Of a stretch of DNA of 60,303 bases, positions 52,080 through 60,303 are shown in pieces. Made by a program: the position numbers and the translations under genes. This DNA comes from Anaerolineae bacterium (GTDB lineage Bacteria; Chloroflexota; Anaerolineae; Aggregatilineales; Phototrophicaceae): the NCBI GenBank assembly GCA_025454525.1, contig JALOOG010000018.1, forward strand, positions 1 to 60,303, given 5' to 3'. How positions within the stretch are numbered: the first letter of the stretch is position 1; each line of letters opens with the position of its first letter. Below the pieces are notes generated by a model. The model saw nothing but the letters and a program-made list of their open reading frames with translations. It was not told the DNA's origin and did no database searches.

Positions 52080-52579
52080 GTCGTTATGTTATTGAGACCA
52101 ATGTCTGGGTGATGGCGGCGAAAAGCGGTAAGGTCAACGAGATCTCTGATGAAGCTGAAATTGATGCGACCGAGTTATGTCTGAATTGGTTGCGACAATT
52201 CGCACAATCCCATGATCAAATGGTGGTGGATTCAGCTTTAATCTATCGGATTTTAAAGGAATATCTCCACAATTTAAGAGCGCAGAGCCTAGCGCGGGAT
52301 CTCTTAAACCAATTAGAGCGACAACCGCGTGATCGCATCGTTGATATTGCGATTAAGGTTGATCATGATGGTTATGCTCTTGTCCCCACCCATTTAGCGA
52401 TCGCGGATCGCAATGATCGTAAGTTTATCGCAGTGGTGTTGGGTTGTGCGCCAGATCAACCGCCGATTGTCAACGGCACAGATACCGATTGGGACAAGGA
52501 AAAAGATCGCCTGATCGTGGGTGGGATTGATATCCATGAACTTTGCCCTCATTACATCAGACAAAAGCGAAAATCTTGA
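52076..52579 (+). CDS. PIN-like domain protein coupled to the ATPase gene
   Basis: A 167-residue protein with a PIN-like layout: VIETNVWV at the N-terminus (E at residue ~6 where Asp is usual), E in ILKEYLHN (~63), D in ADRNDRKFIAVVLG (~104-112) and D in NGTDTDWD (~127). These four acidic residues would form the metal site of an RNase, with the first Asp-to-Glu change noteworthy. The start overlaps the ATPase stop (ATGA, 4 bases), so the pair is translationally coupled. ATPase-nuclease pairs of this kind often act in phage defence or toxin-antitoxin roles. It still reads intact although its partner is broken. Confidence 0.72.
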   Translation: MSRYVIETNVWVMAAKSGKVNEISDEAEIDATELCLNWLRQFAQSHDQMVVDSALIYRILKEYLHNLRAQSLARDLLNQLERQPRDRIVDIAIKVDHDGYALVPTHLAIADRNDRKFIAVVLGCAPDQPPIVNGTDTDWDKEKDRLIVGGIDIHELCPHYIRQKRKS

Positions 52580-53163
52580 TCGATCAGTAACCATAGGAAA
52601 ATCCTACATCAATGGAGACCGATCCATTTGTACCATCAGGGCCGATTCCTCTCGTTATGTATGGAAGCTAGGGGACAGTTTTGAGTCTCAAAGCAAGTCC
52701 TTGGGTGTGAAAACAGACCTACGATCCCCAACTAAGCCCAGATCAAGGTTTGACAAACCCAACGCTTAAAGCGTTTATTGAGTGTTTTGCTCCGTCTCAT
52801 CCAAGACAATTCTTCAATGATCCGCGTCAAACTCGTATAAATGTGTGAGGATTCCCCACCCAAAACTCAACAAGGTAAATTCTGCCCCACCGCCTGTCTA
52901 ACGCTACAACGTGCTTGACCCGTTCATTTTGCTAGGAATACCGTAATTTCGGGTTTTTCAGTGTATGCCACTTCGCTAACTCTGAACCCTTTTTTCAAAC
53001 CTTTCTACCCAAAATTGTTCCCTGCTAGGAATTGTCTTGTCTTGCGTGGCATGGAGGATGTTTGATGATCCTGATCAGGATTTTCTCATGCGGTTTGGAG
53101 TTGATATTTAGGGAGGATCTCTAGAATAAATGTCAAGGGACATTAAGTTAGAGAGATACTCAA
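52580..53163. other. Intergenic region, 584 bp, no recognisable gene
   Basis: A frame at 52521-52769 overlaps the PIN-like gene and has no RBS or recognisable product. Symmetric sites: AACGCTTaAAGCGTT (52761-52775) and ATCCTGATCAGGAT (53068-53081, 14-bp perfect palindrome), the latter about 85 bases upstream of the dehydrogenase ATG. A 10-base direct repeat TGCTAGGAAT occurs near 52930 and 53023. The region is low in GATC compared with neighbours, and looks like decayed DNA. Confidence 0.6.
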
Positions 53164-54366
53164 ATGAAACTTAAACACCTGTTGTATGTGTTGATGTTAG
53201 GCGTGGTTTGTTTACCAATTTTGGCTCAAACCCCGACTCCACCACCCGCCGAACCCAACACCGTCACCGGAAGCGCCTTAATTGTGGCCGCAAGGCCTTT
53301 TGAAGAGACACGCTTGGCCGATTTACAGCTTCCCCCCGGTTTTACGATCGCGGTGTTCGCTCAAGATCTCGGCAATATCCGTATGATCGCGGTGCGTGAG
53401 GACGGCACGATCTACTTGACACGCCGTGAACAGCGAGATGTGATCGCGTTGTTTGATCGCGATGGCGATGGGATCAACGATCAAAAAGACCCGCTGATCG
53501 TCGCGTCAGATCTGTCGTTTATCCATGGGATTACAATTCACCAAGATCAATTGTATCTGGCCACCGATACGCATGTCTACGTGGCAGATATGCTTGAAAA
53601 CGGGGAATTAAGCGCGCTTGCGCCGATCATCACCGATCTGCCGGACGGTGGGCAACATCCGAATCGTACCCTCGCTTTTGATGCGGATGGGTTTTTATAT
53701 ATCACCGTCGGGAGCGAGTGTAACGCTTGTATGCCAACGCCTGAAACCGCCGTGATCCTACGGACAAATGCCGATGGATCCGAGCAGGTGGTGTTTGCTT
53801 CTGGGTTACGGAATACGATCGGCTTCGGTTGGCATCCGATGAGCGGTGAGATGTGGGGCATGGATCATGGGACGGATTGGCGCGGAGATAATACCCCACC
53901 CGAAGAATTAAATCGTTTGGCGCAAGGCGTTCATTATGGTTGGCCCTATTGTTACGGTGGTCAACAAGTGGATGTGTTTGTGCCGGCCGATCCAAGTGCG
54001 ATGAGTAAGGCGGAGTTTTGTCAGACAACGATCGCACCCGCATTAGAGTATCAAGCGCATAGTGCGCCGATTGGCATGATCTTCTATACCGGGTCGCAAT
54101 TTCCGGCGGAGTATCAAGATGATGCGTTGATCGCCATGCGGGGATCGTGGAATCGGCGTGAGGCAGTCGGTTACAAGATCGTGCGATTGCGGTTTGATGA
54201 GCGCGGTCAACCGACGGCATTTGAAGATTTTATCACGGGATGGTTGATCGAAGAGGGGCGCGCTCACTTTGGGCGGGTAGCGGGACTCGCGTTACTGCCA
54301 GATGGATCATTGCTGATTAGCGAAGATACTAACGGTATCTTGTATCGTGTGAGTTACAACGGTTAA
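53164..54366 (+). CDS. Exported PQQ-type sugar dehydrogenase-like protein
   Basis: A 400-residue secreted six-bladed beta-propeller resembling L-sorbosone or soluble aldose dehydrogenases. Signal peptide (residues ~1-21, ending LAQ), Pro-rich linker, then LQLPPGFTIAVFAQDLGNIRMIAV (~54-77) opens the propeller. Typical blade motifs follow: HGITIHQDQLYLAT (~121-134), GWPYCYGG (~258-265), WNRREAVGYKIVRL (~330-343). It probably oxidises a sugar or alcohol using PQQ outside the membrane, but PQQ and metal ligands cannot be confirmed by eye. PQQ synthesis genes are not in this window. Confidence 0.88.
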   Translation: MKLKHLLYVLMLGVVCLPILAQTPTPPPAEPNTVTGSALIVAARPFEETRLADLQLPPGFTIAVFAQDLGNIRMIAVREDGTIYLTRREQRDVIALFDRDGDGINDQKDPLIVASDLSFIHGITIHQDQLYLATDTHVYVADMLENGELSALAPIITDLPDGGQHPNRTLAFDADGFLYITVGSECNACMPTPETAVILRTNADGSEQVVFASGLRNTIGFGWHPMSGEMWGMDHGTDWRGDNTPPEELNRLAQGVHYGWPYCYGGQQVDVFVPADPSAMSKAEFCQTTIAPALEYQAHSAPIGMIFYTGSQFPAEYQDDALIAMRGSWNRREAVGYKIVRLRFDERGQPTAFEDFITGWLIEEGRAHFGRVAGLALLPDGSLLISEDTNGILYRVSYNG

Positions 54367-54373
54367 CCCACGT

Positions 54374-54408
54374 AAAAAATCCCCTCATCACCGGAAGGAT
54401 GAGGGGAT
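54374..54408 (-). terminator. Rho-independent terminator of leuS (minus strand)
   Basis: Perfect 11-bp stem: left ATCCCCTCATC (54379-54389) and right GATGAGGGGAT (54398-54408). On the minus strand it is followed by TTTTT, just after the leuS stop. It also closes the convergent dehydrogenase transcript, without a plus-strand T tract. Confidence 0.92.
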
Positions 54409-54414
54409 CACGGC

Positions 54415-57180
54415 TTAGATCACGATGTTTAATTTTGGTTCTTGGCCGCCGATAAAGATCACGCGGCGAATCGGCGCGCCATTCATGTTACGTTGGACGG
54501 CCTCACTCGCTAAGGCGTGTTGTTGTGCGGTGGCTTCATCAATGCCGGCCGGGACTTCGACCCGATCACGCACGCGGCCGTTGATCTGAATGACTAAGGT
54601 TACGATGTCCTCCGCGGCTTTGTCTGCATCATAGACTGGCCACGATTGCAGATGAACACTGTATTCAAAGCCTAATTGCTCCCACAGTTCTTCCGAGACG
54701 TGTGGGGTGATCGGGGCCATCATAATCAACATCATCCGCATGGTTTCGCGCCATGCCTCTCGACTTAAGCTGTTTTCGCGCACCGCATCGTAGACCTCAT
54801 TCTTTAACGCCATGAGTGCCGATACCGCAGTGTTAAAGCTAAAGTCCTCTAAGCTCTGGGTGACACGATGCAGAGTTTGATGAACCCGGCGTTCGATCTT
54901 GCGCTCCACCTCTGGTTGACCCGCACCTGTTGGTGAGTTTTGCGCGATGTCCCAGACGTTATTGAGCCAACGCACCACGCCTTTGATCCCTTCGCTATCC
55001 CATGGCCCGCCTTTTGACCAATCAAACGCGAACATCAGATAAGCGCGTAAGGTATCTGCGCCGTATTGTGCGACCAATTCATCCGGATTAACGACATTGC
55101 CCTTACTCTTGGACATGCGTTGAATCTCCAGATGTTGGCGTAACTGGTGATAATTGGCTTCACCTTCAATACGTGGGATGATCACCGATGCACCGTCTAC
55201 CACTTCTACCGTATGGAGATGTCCGTCTGTCCCCTGCACGGTCAACAGATTTTCGGTGCGTTTCATGATCTCCCCCATGACCACTTGATCGGTGATGTCA
55301 ATGGCGGGCAAAGTTTCGACGACTTCCACATGATCGGCGAACAATTTGGCCCCTTCACGGCGACCAGAAGCCACGATCACATCACCTTTACGCTCCTCAC
55401 CCAAGATCTGCCCCTGATTCCGTAATTGGATCATCGGCTCATCTAAGGAATCATGGCGGCCACGGGCTGCCTTGATCTTTAGAGTCTCCTCAAACATGCC
55501 AGAGTCGCGCATGGCCTTGTTAAACCAACGGGTGTACATCAAGTGCATCGTGCCATGTTCTGATCCGCCCGTGTAAGTATCCACAGGTAGCCAATAGGCT
55601 GCTTCTTCCGGATCAAACGGCCCGCCGTCGTAATTGGGGCTTAGATAACGCAAGTGATACCAAGACGAACACATGAACGTATCCATGGTATCGGTTTCAC
55701 GGCGGGCGGGATTCTCATCGCGATCAAAGGTGTTGACAAACGTCTCATGTTGCGCCAAGGGATTACCGTAACCCGTCATCTTGACATCTTGTGGCAATAA
55801 GACCGGCAATTGATCTTCGCGGACGGGTTCGATCGTGCCGTCTTCTCGATATAACATCGGGATCGGCGATCCCCAATAACGTTGACGGCTGATCAACCAA
55901 TCACGCAAGCGGTAATTGACCGCTTCTTGACCGCTTCCCTGACTGTTGAGCCAATCGATCACGGCGGCGATCGCCGGATTTTTGCGGCCTTTTTCGCCAT
56001 TGGAGATCATGCCGTTAAAGTGATCGCTATTGATCATCACGCCGGGGCCGGTATAAGCTTCGGTCATGGTTTGTCCGTCAAATAGTTCACCTTGAGGCTG
56101 GATCACGGGGGTGATCGTCAGGTGATAATGACGGGCAAAGGCAAAATCGCGCTCATCATGGGCCGGTACGGCCATAATCGCGCCGCTGCCATAGGTGATC
56201 AAGACATAATCGGCGATCCAAATCGGGATGCGTTGTTGATTGACCGGATTGATCGCATATGCCCCCGTCCAGACTCCCGTTTTTTCGCGGCTATCTGAGG
56301 CGCGTTCTAATTCGCTGAAACGGGCCACCGCGGTTTTATAGTCGGTCACCGCTTGACGTTGTTCCGGTGAGGTGATCGTGTCGATTAACGGGTGTTCGGG
56401 CGCTAAGACCATAAAGGTCGCCCCCCACAAGGTATCCGGCCGCGTGGTATAGATCAAGATCGGATCGCCGTGTTCGGTGTGGAAGGTGACATGCGCGCCT
56501 TCGCTCTTGCCGATCCAATTGGTTTGCATGGTGCGGATGTGATCGGGCCAATCTAAGCTGGGGTAATTCAGCATTTCGTCCGCGTAACGGGTATAGCGGA
56601 AAAACCATTGTGTCATCATCTTTTGGATCACCGGTTGTCCGGTGCGCTCATCTTTGCCGTCGATCACCTGTTCATTTGCCAAGACGGTTTGTAGAGTGGG
56701 CGACCAGTTGACCAGAGCCTCACCGCGATAGGCTAAATCGTGATCATAGAAGCGCTTGAAAAACCATTCCGTCCACTTGTAATAGTCGGGATCGGAACTG
56801 ACGATCTCGCGTTCCCAATCGAACATCGCGCCCATGCTCCGGAGTTGTTTCCGCATCCGCTCGATGTTGTTATACGTCCAAGTGGCGGGATGAATACCGC
56901 GTTGTATGGCGGCATTTTCGGCCGGTAAACCGAACGCATCAAAGCCCATGGGGAATAAGACGTTAAAGCCTTGCATCCGCTTGTAACGGGCGCGGGCATC
57001 GGAGGGGGTCATGGCGAACCAGTGACCGATGTGCAGATCGCCGCTAGGGTAGGGCAGCATGGTCAAGGCGTAATGTTTGGGTTTGTTCCAATCGACGCGA
57101 GAGCGATACAGGCCGTCGGAATCCCATTTTGCCTGCCATTTGGATTCAATCTTTTGTGGATTGTACTTGTGATCAGTCAT
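54415..57180 (-). CDS. leuS: Leucyl-tRNA synthetase
   Basis: Class I aminoacyl-tRNA synthetase that charges tRNA-Leu. HIGH motif at 50-53 (DLHIGHW) and RMSKS near 688-692 (usual KMSKS has Lys first; here Arg). The editing domain (CP1, ~225-425) includes TTRPDTLWG and DERDFAFA. Length 921 is longer than the usual ~800-880, with an insertion (~585-680) before the KMSKS loop that fits the Leu-specific domain but is larger. The ATG follows AAGAAGG closely. A structured leader of nearly 400 bases precedes it, and a strong terminator follows. Confidence 0.97.
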   Translation of the reverse strand: MTDHKYNPQKIESKWQAKWDSDGLYRSRVDWNKPKHYALTMLPYPSGDLHIGHWFAMTPSDARARYKRMQGFNVLFPMGFDAFGLPAENAAIQRGIHPATWTYNNIERMRKQLRSMGAMFDWEREIVSSDPDYYKWTEWFFKRFYDHDLAYRGEALVNWSPTLQTVLANEQVIDGKDERTGQPVIQKMMTQWFFRYTRYADEMLNYPSLDWPDHIRTMQTNWIGKSEGAHVTFHTEHGDPILIYTTRPDTLWGATFMVLAPEHPLIDTITSPEQRQAVTDYKTAVARFSELERASDSREKTGVWTGAYAINPVNQQRIPIWIADYVLITYGSGAIMAVPAHDERDFAFARHYHLTITPVIQPQGELFDGQTMTEAYTGPGVMINSDHFNGMISNGEKGRKNPAIAAVIDWLNSQGSGQEAVNYRLRDWLISRQRYWGSPIPMLYREDGTIEPVREDQLPVLLPQDVKMTGYGNPLAQHETFVNTFDRDENPARRETDTMDTFMCSSWYHLRYLSPNYDGGPFDPEEAAYWLPVDTYTGGSEHGTMHLMYTRWFNKAMRDSGMFEETLKIKAARGRHDSLDEPMIQLRNQGQILGEERKGDVIVASGRREGAKLFADHVEVVETLPAIDITDQVVMGEIMKRTENLLTVQGTDGHLHTVEVVDGASVIIPRIEGEANYHQLRQHLEIQRMSKSKGNVVNPDELVAQYGADTLRAYLMFAFDWSKGGPWDSEGIKGVVRWLNNVWDIAQNSPTGAGQPEVERKIERRVHQTLHRVTQSLEDFSFNTAVSALMALKNEVYDAVRENSLSREAWRETMRMMLIMMAPITPHVSEELWEQLGFEYSVHLQSWPVYDADKAAEDIVTLVIQINGRVRDRVEVPAGIDEATAQQHALASEAVQRNMNGAPIRRVIFIGGQEPKLNIVI

Positions 57181-57572
57181 CCTTCTTAACCTTTGATTGT
57201 TGAAAAGCGAATAGGATAAAACAGCGGAATAGACGTTCGCTTAGGTGTGAGAAGAGATGATGTAGGGGGCGCGCGTTTTAGAGCGCCTTGGTAAGAGAAG
57301 AGCGGACGACCGCGTGCGTCCGGGGGTGGGTGATCATGATACTTGATCCTTGAACGTAAATTGGTTCATGAGAGACCAGTGTGCCATATTTTGCGGAGGT
57401 TGTCTAGGGGTGAAAAGCGATAGGGACTACAGGGAGGTGGAGAGTCAAATCTCACCTAATCCTGTGATCCCTCTAGCGATTATTCAGGTTGTGGTGCAAG
57501 CACCGTCCGTACATCGAATATACATACATTAATATATTATAAATTAATTATATAAATTTACTGGCATAAGTT
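57181..57572 (-). promoter_or_regulatory. Structured leader and promoter region of leuS
   Basis: A 392-bp gap. On the minus strand, reading into leuS, several hairpins can form: near 57422-57472 (imperfect ~20-bp stem with 6-8 nt loop), CGGACG / CGTCCG near 57303-57322, and GGCGC / GCGCC near 57267-57285. Such a set is like amino-acid-responsive leaders, but no T-box TGGNACC core or Leu codon-rich leader peptide is seen. The outermost ~60 bases (57510-57572) are very A/T-rich. Confidence 0.5.
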
Positions 57573-58583
57573 TTACTTAGCGACTTCTACAACCTCAATC
57601 TCAACTTCATTTTCTCCGCCTATAGCATACACAATTTCGTTATCTATTGTCCATGCTGTTCCAATAATGTGTGATTGAGTTTGTACGGAATAGATCAACT
57701 CTTCGGTTTCTATATTCCAAGTTTCTATCATGTTATAACTGATTCCTACGATAAATGTCTCGTGATGTTCCCATAGCAGTTCAATGCTCCCCAAATGAGA
57801 TGATGTAACGGTGATGCTTTTGACCAAATTTCCAGTTGAGGCTTCCCAAATACGAATCTTGGAATCGCTGCTACTGGCAGCAAATTGTTCTCCGTTAGGA
57901 CTCCAAAGTGTTGAGACAAAGTAGTCTTCCCCTTCAAGACTCACCATATATTCTTGTGCTTCGACCTCGGTATTCCATACAAAAATTCTAGAGCCTATAC
58001 TAAATAGCAGAAGTGGATCTGTAGGATGCCAATCGAGGCTATACACACTATTACGTAATCCAAACTCGTGTTCTTGACTCACCATTCCCGTTTCAGTGTC
58101 CCAAATAGTTAGGTAGTGAACGCTAAGCCCAACGATACTGTTTTGATTTCCCGCAGCCAAATAGCGGCCATCAGGACTCCAAGTCACGGCATTGACAAAC
58201 GCACGACTATTTAAAAAGTGGATGATTTCACCTGTGTCGACATCTGCAATCCGTCCAAGGCTATCGGCATGATCGCCGCTAAAACTAATCGCAAGTCGAT
58301 CTCCAAGGGGCGAAAATTCTAGATCACTAAACCTCAAGATCGGATTTGGCCCCTTATCACTCAAATCGGGAGATGTCACTTCGCTCACAAGGCGTTGGGT
58401 CTCTGTTTCATAGATCTCAACGTGCCAATCTGACCACCCTACAGCATAACGGGACCCATCCATGGCTTGTGTAAAAATAACGGTAATTGGTTCTAATACA
58501 TCCTCTTGACCATAAACCACAGTTCCTGATATGAGAATAATGCTAAGCAAAATCACACAAAAATTGATGTTATGGTTCTTCAT
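57573..58583 (-). CDS. Exported WD40-repeat protein
   Basis: A 336-residue protein: signal peptide (residues ~8-25, ending VYGQ), then a beta-propeller of about five to seven WD40-like blades, e.g. FSDLEFSPLGDRLAISFSG, AVTWSPDGRYLAAGNQ, SLDWHPTDPLLLFSIGSRIFVWNTE, TLWSPNGEQFAASSSDSKIRIWEAST. It probably scaffolds other surface proteins. GGAG precedes the ATG. It begins 21 bases after the large upstream protein's stop, so the two form an operon. A/T-richer and GATC-poor (7 GATC in about 1 kb). Confidence 0.85.
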   Translation of the reverse strand: MKNHNINFCVILLSIILISGTVVYGQEDVLEPITVIFTQAMDGSRYAVGWSDWHVEIYETETQRLVSEVTSPDLSDKGPNPILRFSDLEFSPLGDRLAISFSGDHADSLGRIADVDTGEIIHFLNSRAFVNAVTWSPDGRYLAAGNQNSIVGLSVHYLTIWDTETGMVSQEHEFGLRNSVYSLDWHPTDPLLLFSIGSRIFVWNTEVEAQEYMVSLEGEDYFVSTLWSPNGEQFAASSSDSKIRIWEASTGNLVKSITVTSSHLGSIELLWEHHETFIVGISYNMIETWNIETEELIYSVQTQSHIIGTAWTIDNEIVYAIGGENEVEIEVVEVAK

Positions 58584-58604
58584 GAGAATAGCTCCTTTAG
58601 ATAG

Positions 58605-60303
58605 TTAACGTTGATAAAAATAGGGATTGTCGACTCTTTGATAAACGTTGCTGATCCAACGACACGATTGAACCCGATATTGGGCATCTCGTTGTCTATC
58701 AAAAAAGATTACTGGTTGAAGTATCGAGTCAAAAACGGGGTAGTAAATCTCTCGTGGGGAGGGCGTTGATGTCGGGGTGTAATGCGGCGAGCCGATTACC
58801 CACATAAATTCATAGAATTTTGCATTTACTTGACTGTTTAGTAAGGCTGTGAGTGGTGTATCTCCGGTACAGTTGGAAATAACTATGCTAATCTCTTCAG
58901 CATCTGTACCGCTCAATCTGTTGGCGACTTTGCGTTGAAATGAACCTTCACTTGGATCGCAAAGGGTATAGCTTGCAAGTGCATAAGAGGCTAAACAGTT
59001 TTGTTCGTATTGATCGATCACTGTATTGATGATACTATCGGGATCTGCGTAAACCCGATTGTAAAAATCTAAGCGACTCTGAGAATATAAATTGTCTATA
59101 TCTGATGACCACATGGAAGCATTACAGTTGGCGTAATGTTCCAGCCAAGACAAAATTTTAGCATCGTCTTGGGTAAGCAATGCTTCACGATAGGTTAATG
59201 GTGTTCCATTGCTTTCAGGTGGCCAGCAAATTGGTATCATCCATAGCCAATTTGAGTTTACTTCATCTGGATACGAAATTCCATTGATTAATTCACCTTC
59301 GTATTTTTGTGGAGGTCTTGGTTGATTACCCAAAGAACCTTTATAATTAGTGGTAAAGTAAGTGTGGAGCTTATTTGTATCGTATGTCTCTTGCAGTCGC
59401 TCAACATTCAACACCCCATTTATCATCGTCTGAACATCCATTACTAAAGAGGAATTACACCCTAATGTGTTTGCATCATCCCCATGAACCACGCGAAAAA
59501 TGTCAATGTTAGTTGATGGAATTGTCCAACCGCGACTTTGACAACCCACCCCCGCTGGTCGATAGTCTAGGGTTCGTCCTTCGCTAGTTTCGTTAAAAAT
59601 CGCCCAGAACATCGCGGCTTTAATTCCCTGATCTGGACCATTAAAATCGATCCTATCAAGATCAGCCCCAAAGATCGTGACAAGCGTATTAGGAATGTTT
59701 TGTTGTATACCATTACCATCGGTATAGGTAAAGGTATAGTTGCCCAAAATTGGCCCACTATGTCGCGCTTCAACATAATCTGAAACGGTAATCGCCTGCC
59801 CTGCACCAATTTCTACGCCAGTCCAGCGAATACGACTACCGTTATGAAGTCCATTTACTCGTTCTACAAACCCTAAATGTTCAGTGTTGGTATAACTCGC
59901 TTGACCGGCACTGATGACACCAAACAATTGCAGTTCCCAGTTTCGTAAGGGTTGGGTGGTATTGTTATCAATTCGCACTGTAATCTTGATTTTATCTGCA
60001 TATGGGATCGGCGTTGTATCGAGCGGATAAGCTTGTACCGTTGCTGTTCCGCCCACAACATTTGGGCTTACATTTTCTACACTAAATGAGATAACCAGAG
60101 GTGGTAATGGTGTTTCACTAGGCATACGGGTAGGTGTTGGTGTGTGAGTCAGGGTGCGGGTGGGCGTTGGTGTAGGTAGCGGGGTAATCACACCTGAACT
60201 GTAGGCCCAGTCCATATTTCCATCCGTGCGAATGTAGTTTTGGGTGTTATTGACCCGATTTAACGGGCGAAACCGTCCACCATCATGGCGGATCGTTGCT
60301 AAA
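58605..60303 (-). CDS. Large surface protein, 5' end outside the window
   Basis: Partial gene: the frame runs open to the window edge on the minus strand (565 codons visible) and an ATG at 60215 is internal, since coherent protein sequence precedes it. Visible: a Thr/Pro spacer (PTPTPTRTLTHTPTPTRMP), a Ig-like/cohesin-like beta segment (DKIKITVRIDNNTTQPLRNWELQLFG...YTFTYTDGNG), then a ~350-residue domain with several Cys and Trp residues (YRPAGVGCQSRGWTIPS, WLWMIPICWPPES, LEHYANCNASMW). No family recognised. Extracytoplasmic location is inferred. It shares an operon with the WD40 gene. Confidence 0.7.
   Translation of the reverse strand, partial: LATIRHDGGRFRPLNRVNNTQNYIRTDGNMDWAYSSGVITPLPTPTPTRTLTHTPTPTRMPSETPLPPLVISFSVENVSPNVVGGTATVQAYPLDTTPIPYADKIKITVRIDNNTTQPLRNWELQLFGVISAGQASYTNTEHLGFVERVNGLHNGSRIRWTGVEIGAGQAITVSDYVEARHSGPILGNYTFTYTDGNGIQQNIPNTLVTIFGADLDRIDFNGPDQGIKAAMFWAIFNETSEGRTLDYRPAGVGCQSRGWTIPSTNIDIFRVVHGDDANTLGCNSSLVMDVQTMINGVLNVERLQETYDTNKLHTYFTTNYKGSLGNQPRPPQKYEGELINGISYPDEVNSNWLWMIPICWPPESNGTPLTYREALLTQDDAKILSWLEHYANCNASMWSSDIDNLYSQSRLDFYNRVYADPDSIINTVIDQYEQNCLASYALASYTLCDPSEGSFQRKVANRLSGTDAEEISIVISNCTGDTPLTALLNSQVNAKFYEFMWVIGSPHYTPTSTPSPREIYYPVFDSILQPVIFFDRQRDAQYRVQSCRWISNVYQRVDNPYFYQR

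Noticed and set aside
57181-57572. T-box riboswitch before leuS
   Set aside because: A GCGG..TCGTCC-like stretch occurs on the minus strand, but the TGGNACC core and antiterminator pairing are absent, so I only describe it as structured.
1-60303. tRNA, rRNA or CRISPR loci in the intergenic regions
   Set aside because: I looked for cloverleaf-type arms, GTTCRA loops and regularly spaced repeats in the gaps and saw none, though short ncRNAs cannot be excluded by eye.

Overview
The window looks like chromosomal DNA of a Chloroflexota bacterium, probably of the Anaerolineae. This rests on gene content and style, because there is no rRNA in the window. Many secreted or anchored proteins carry one N-terminal membrane helix followed by Thr/Pro-rich 'TPTPT' linkers. 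Signalling proteins carry multi-helix sensor modules, including the Leu-Tyr-Asn-Ile-Asp module usual in Chloroflexota kinases. There is a CobW-type GTPase, an L28 without zinc cysteines, a DUF2330 protein and PucC-like and GT-C membrane proteins. The tetranucleotide GATC is strikingly over-used: about 39 occurrences in the first 1,071 bases, where about 4 are expected by chance.

Layout. 1-7.1 kb: housekeeping genes (CobW-like GTPase, rpmB, a nucleotidyltransferase-fold protein, pdxT, a hyper-acidic protein, HtrA protease, a lipoprotein, an M20 peptidase). 7.2-17 kb: membrane and surface proteins (two TM-anchored proteins with LamG-like C-termini, a GT-C glycosyltransferase, an MFS carrier, DUF2330, a PucC-like MFS carrier). 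17.2-28.5 kb: regulation (a PAS 'histidine kinase' lacking the phospho-acceptor His, an ArsR/DUF2087 repressor with a perfect palindromic operator, a stand-alone 950-residue adenine methyltransferase, an ECF sigma/anti-sigma/small membrane protein operon, an AlbA_2 regulator, a full sensor kinase, and an ECF sigma factor fused to a membrane anchor). 28.5-32.3 kb: a GATC-poor minus-strand operon of two SH3-like proteins around a vWA-like protein. 32.4-36.7 kb: a peptide-deformylase variant, a SpoU methylase and a polytopic Ser/Thr kinase. 36.7-39 kb: a Rieske oxygenase tail to tail with an acyl-ACP-reductase homologue. 39.3-44.8 kb: a tightly overlapping purine operon (purD, P-loop kinase, purM, purN) convergent with a Nudix/isoaspartyl-methyltransferase operon. 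45-50.7 kb: a GT-C protein and a complete ABC-2 exporter. 50.7-53.2 kb: a decayed OLD-like ATPase translationally coupled to a PIN-like protein, then 584 bp without a recognisable gene. 53.2-60.3 kb: a PQQ-type dehydrogenase, leuS with a structured leader, and an AT-richer, GATC-poor pair (WD40 protein and a large surface protein cut by the window end).

The best candidates for something new are the ATPase/PIN pair, a 35-bp element repeated 27 kb apart upstream of two unrelated genes, the SH3/vWA surface operon, the membrane-anchored sigma factor and the degenerate histidine kinase. All functional names come from reading motifs by eye; no database search was run.
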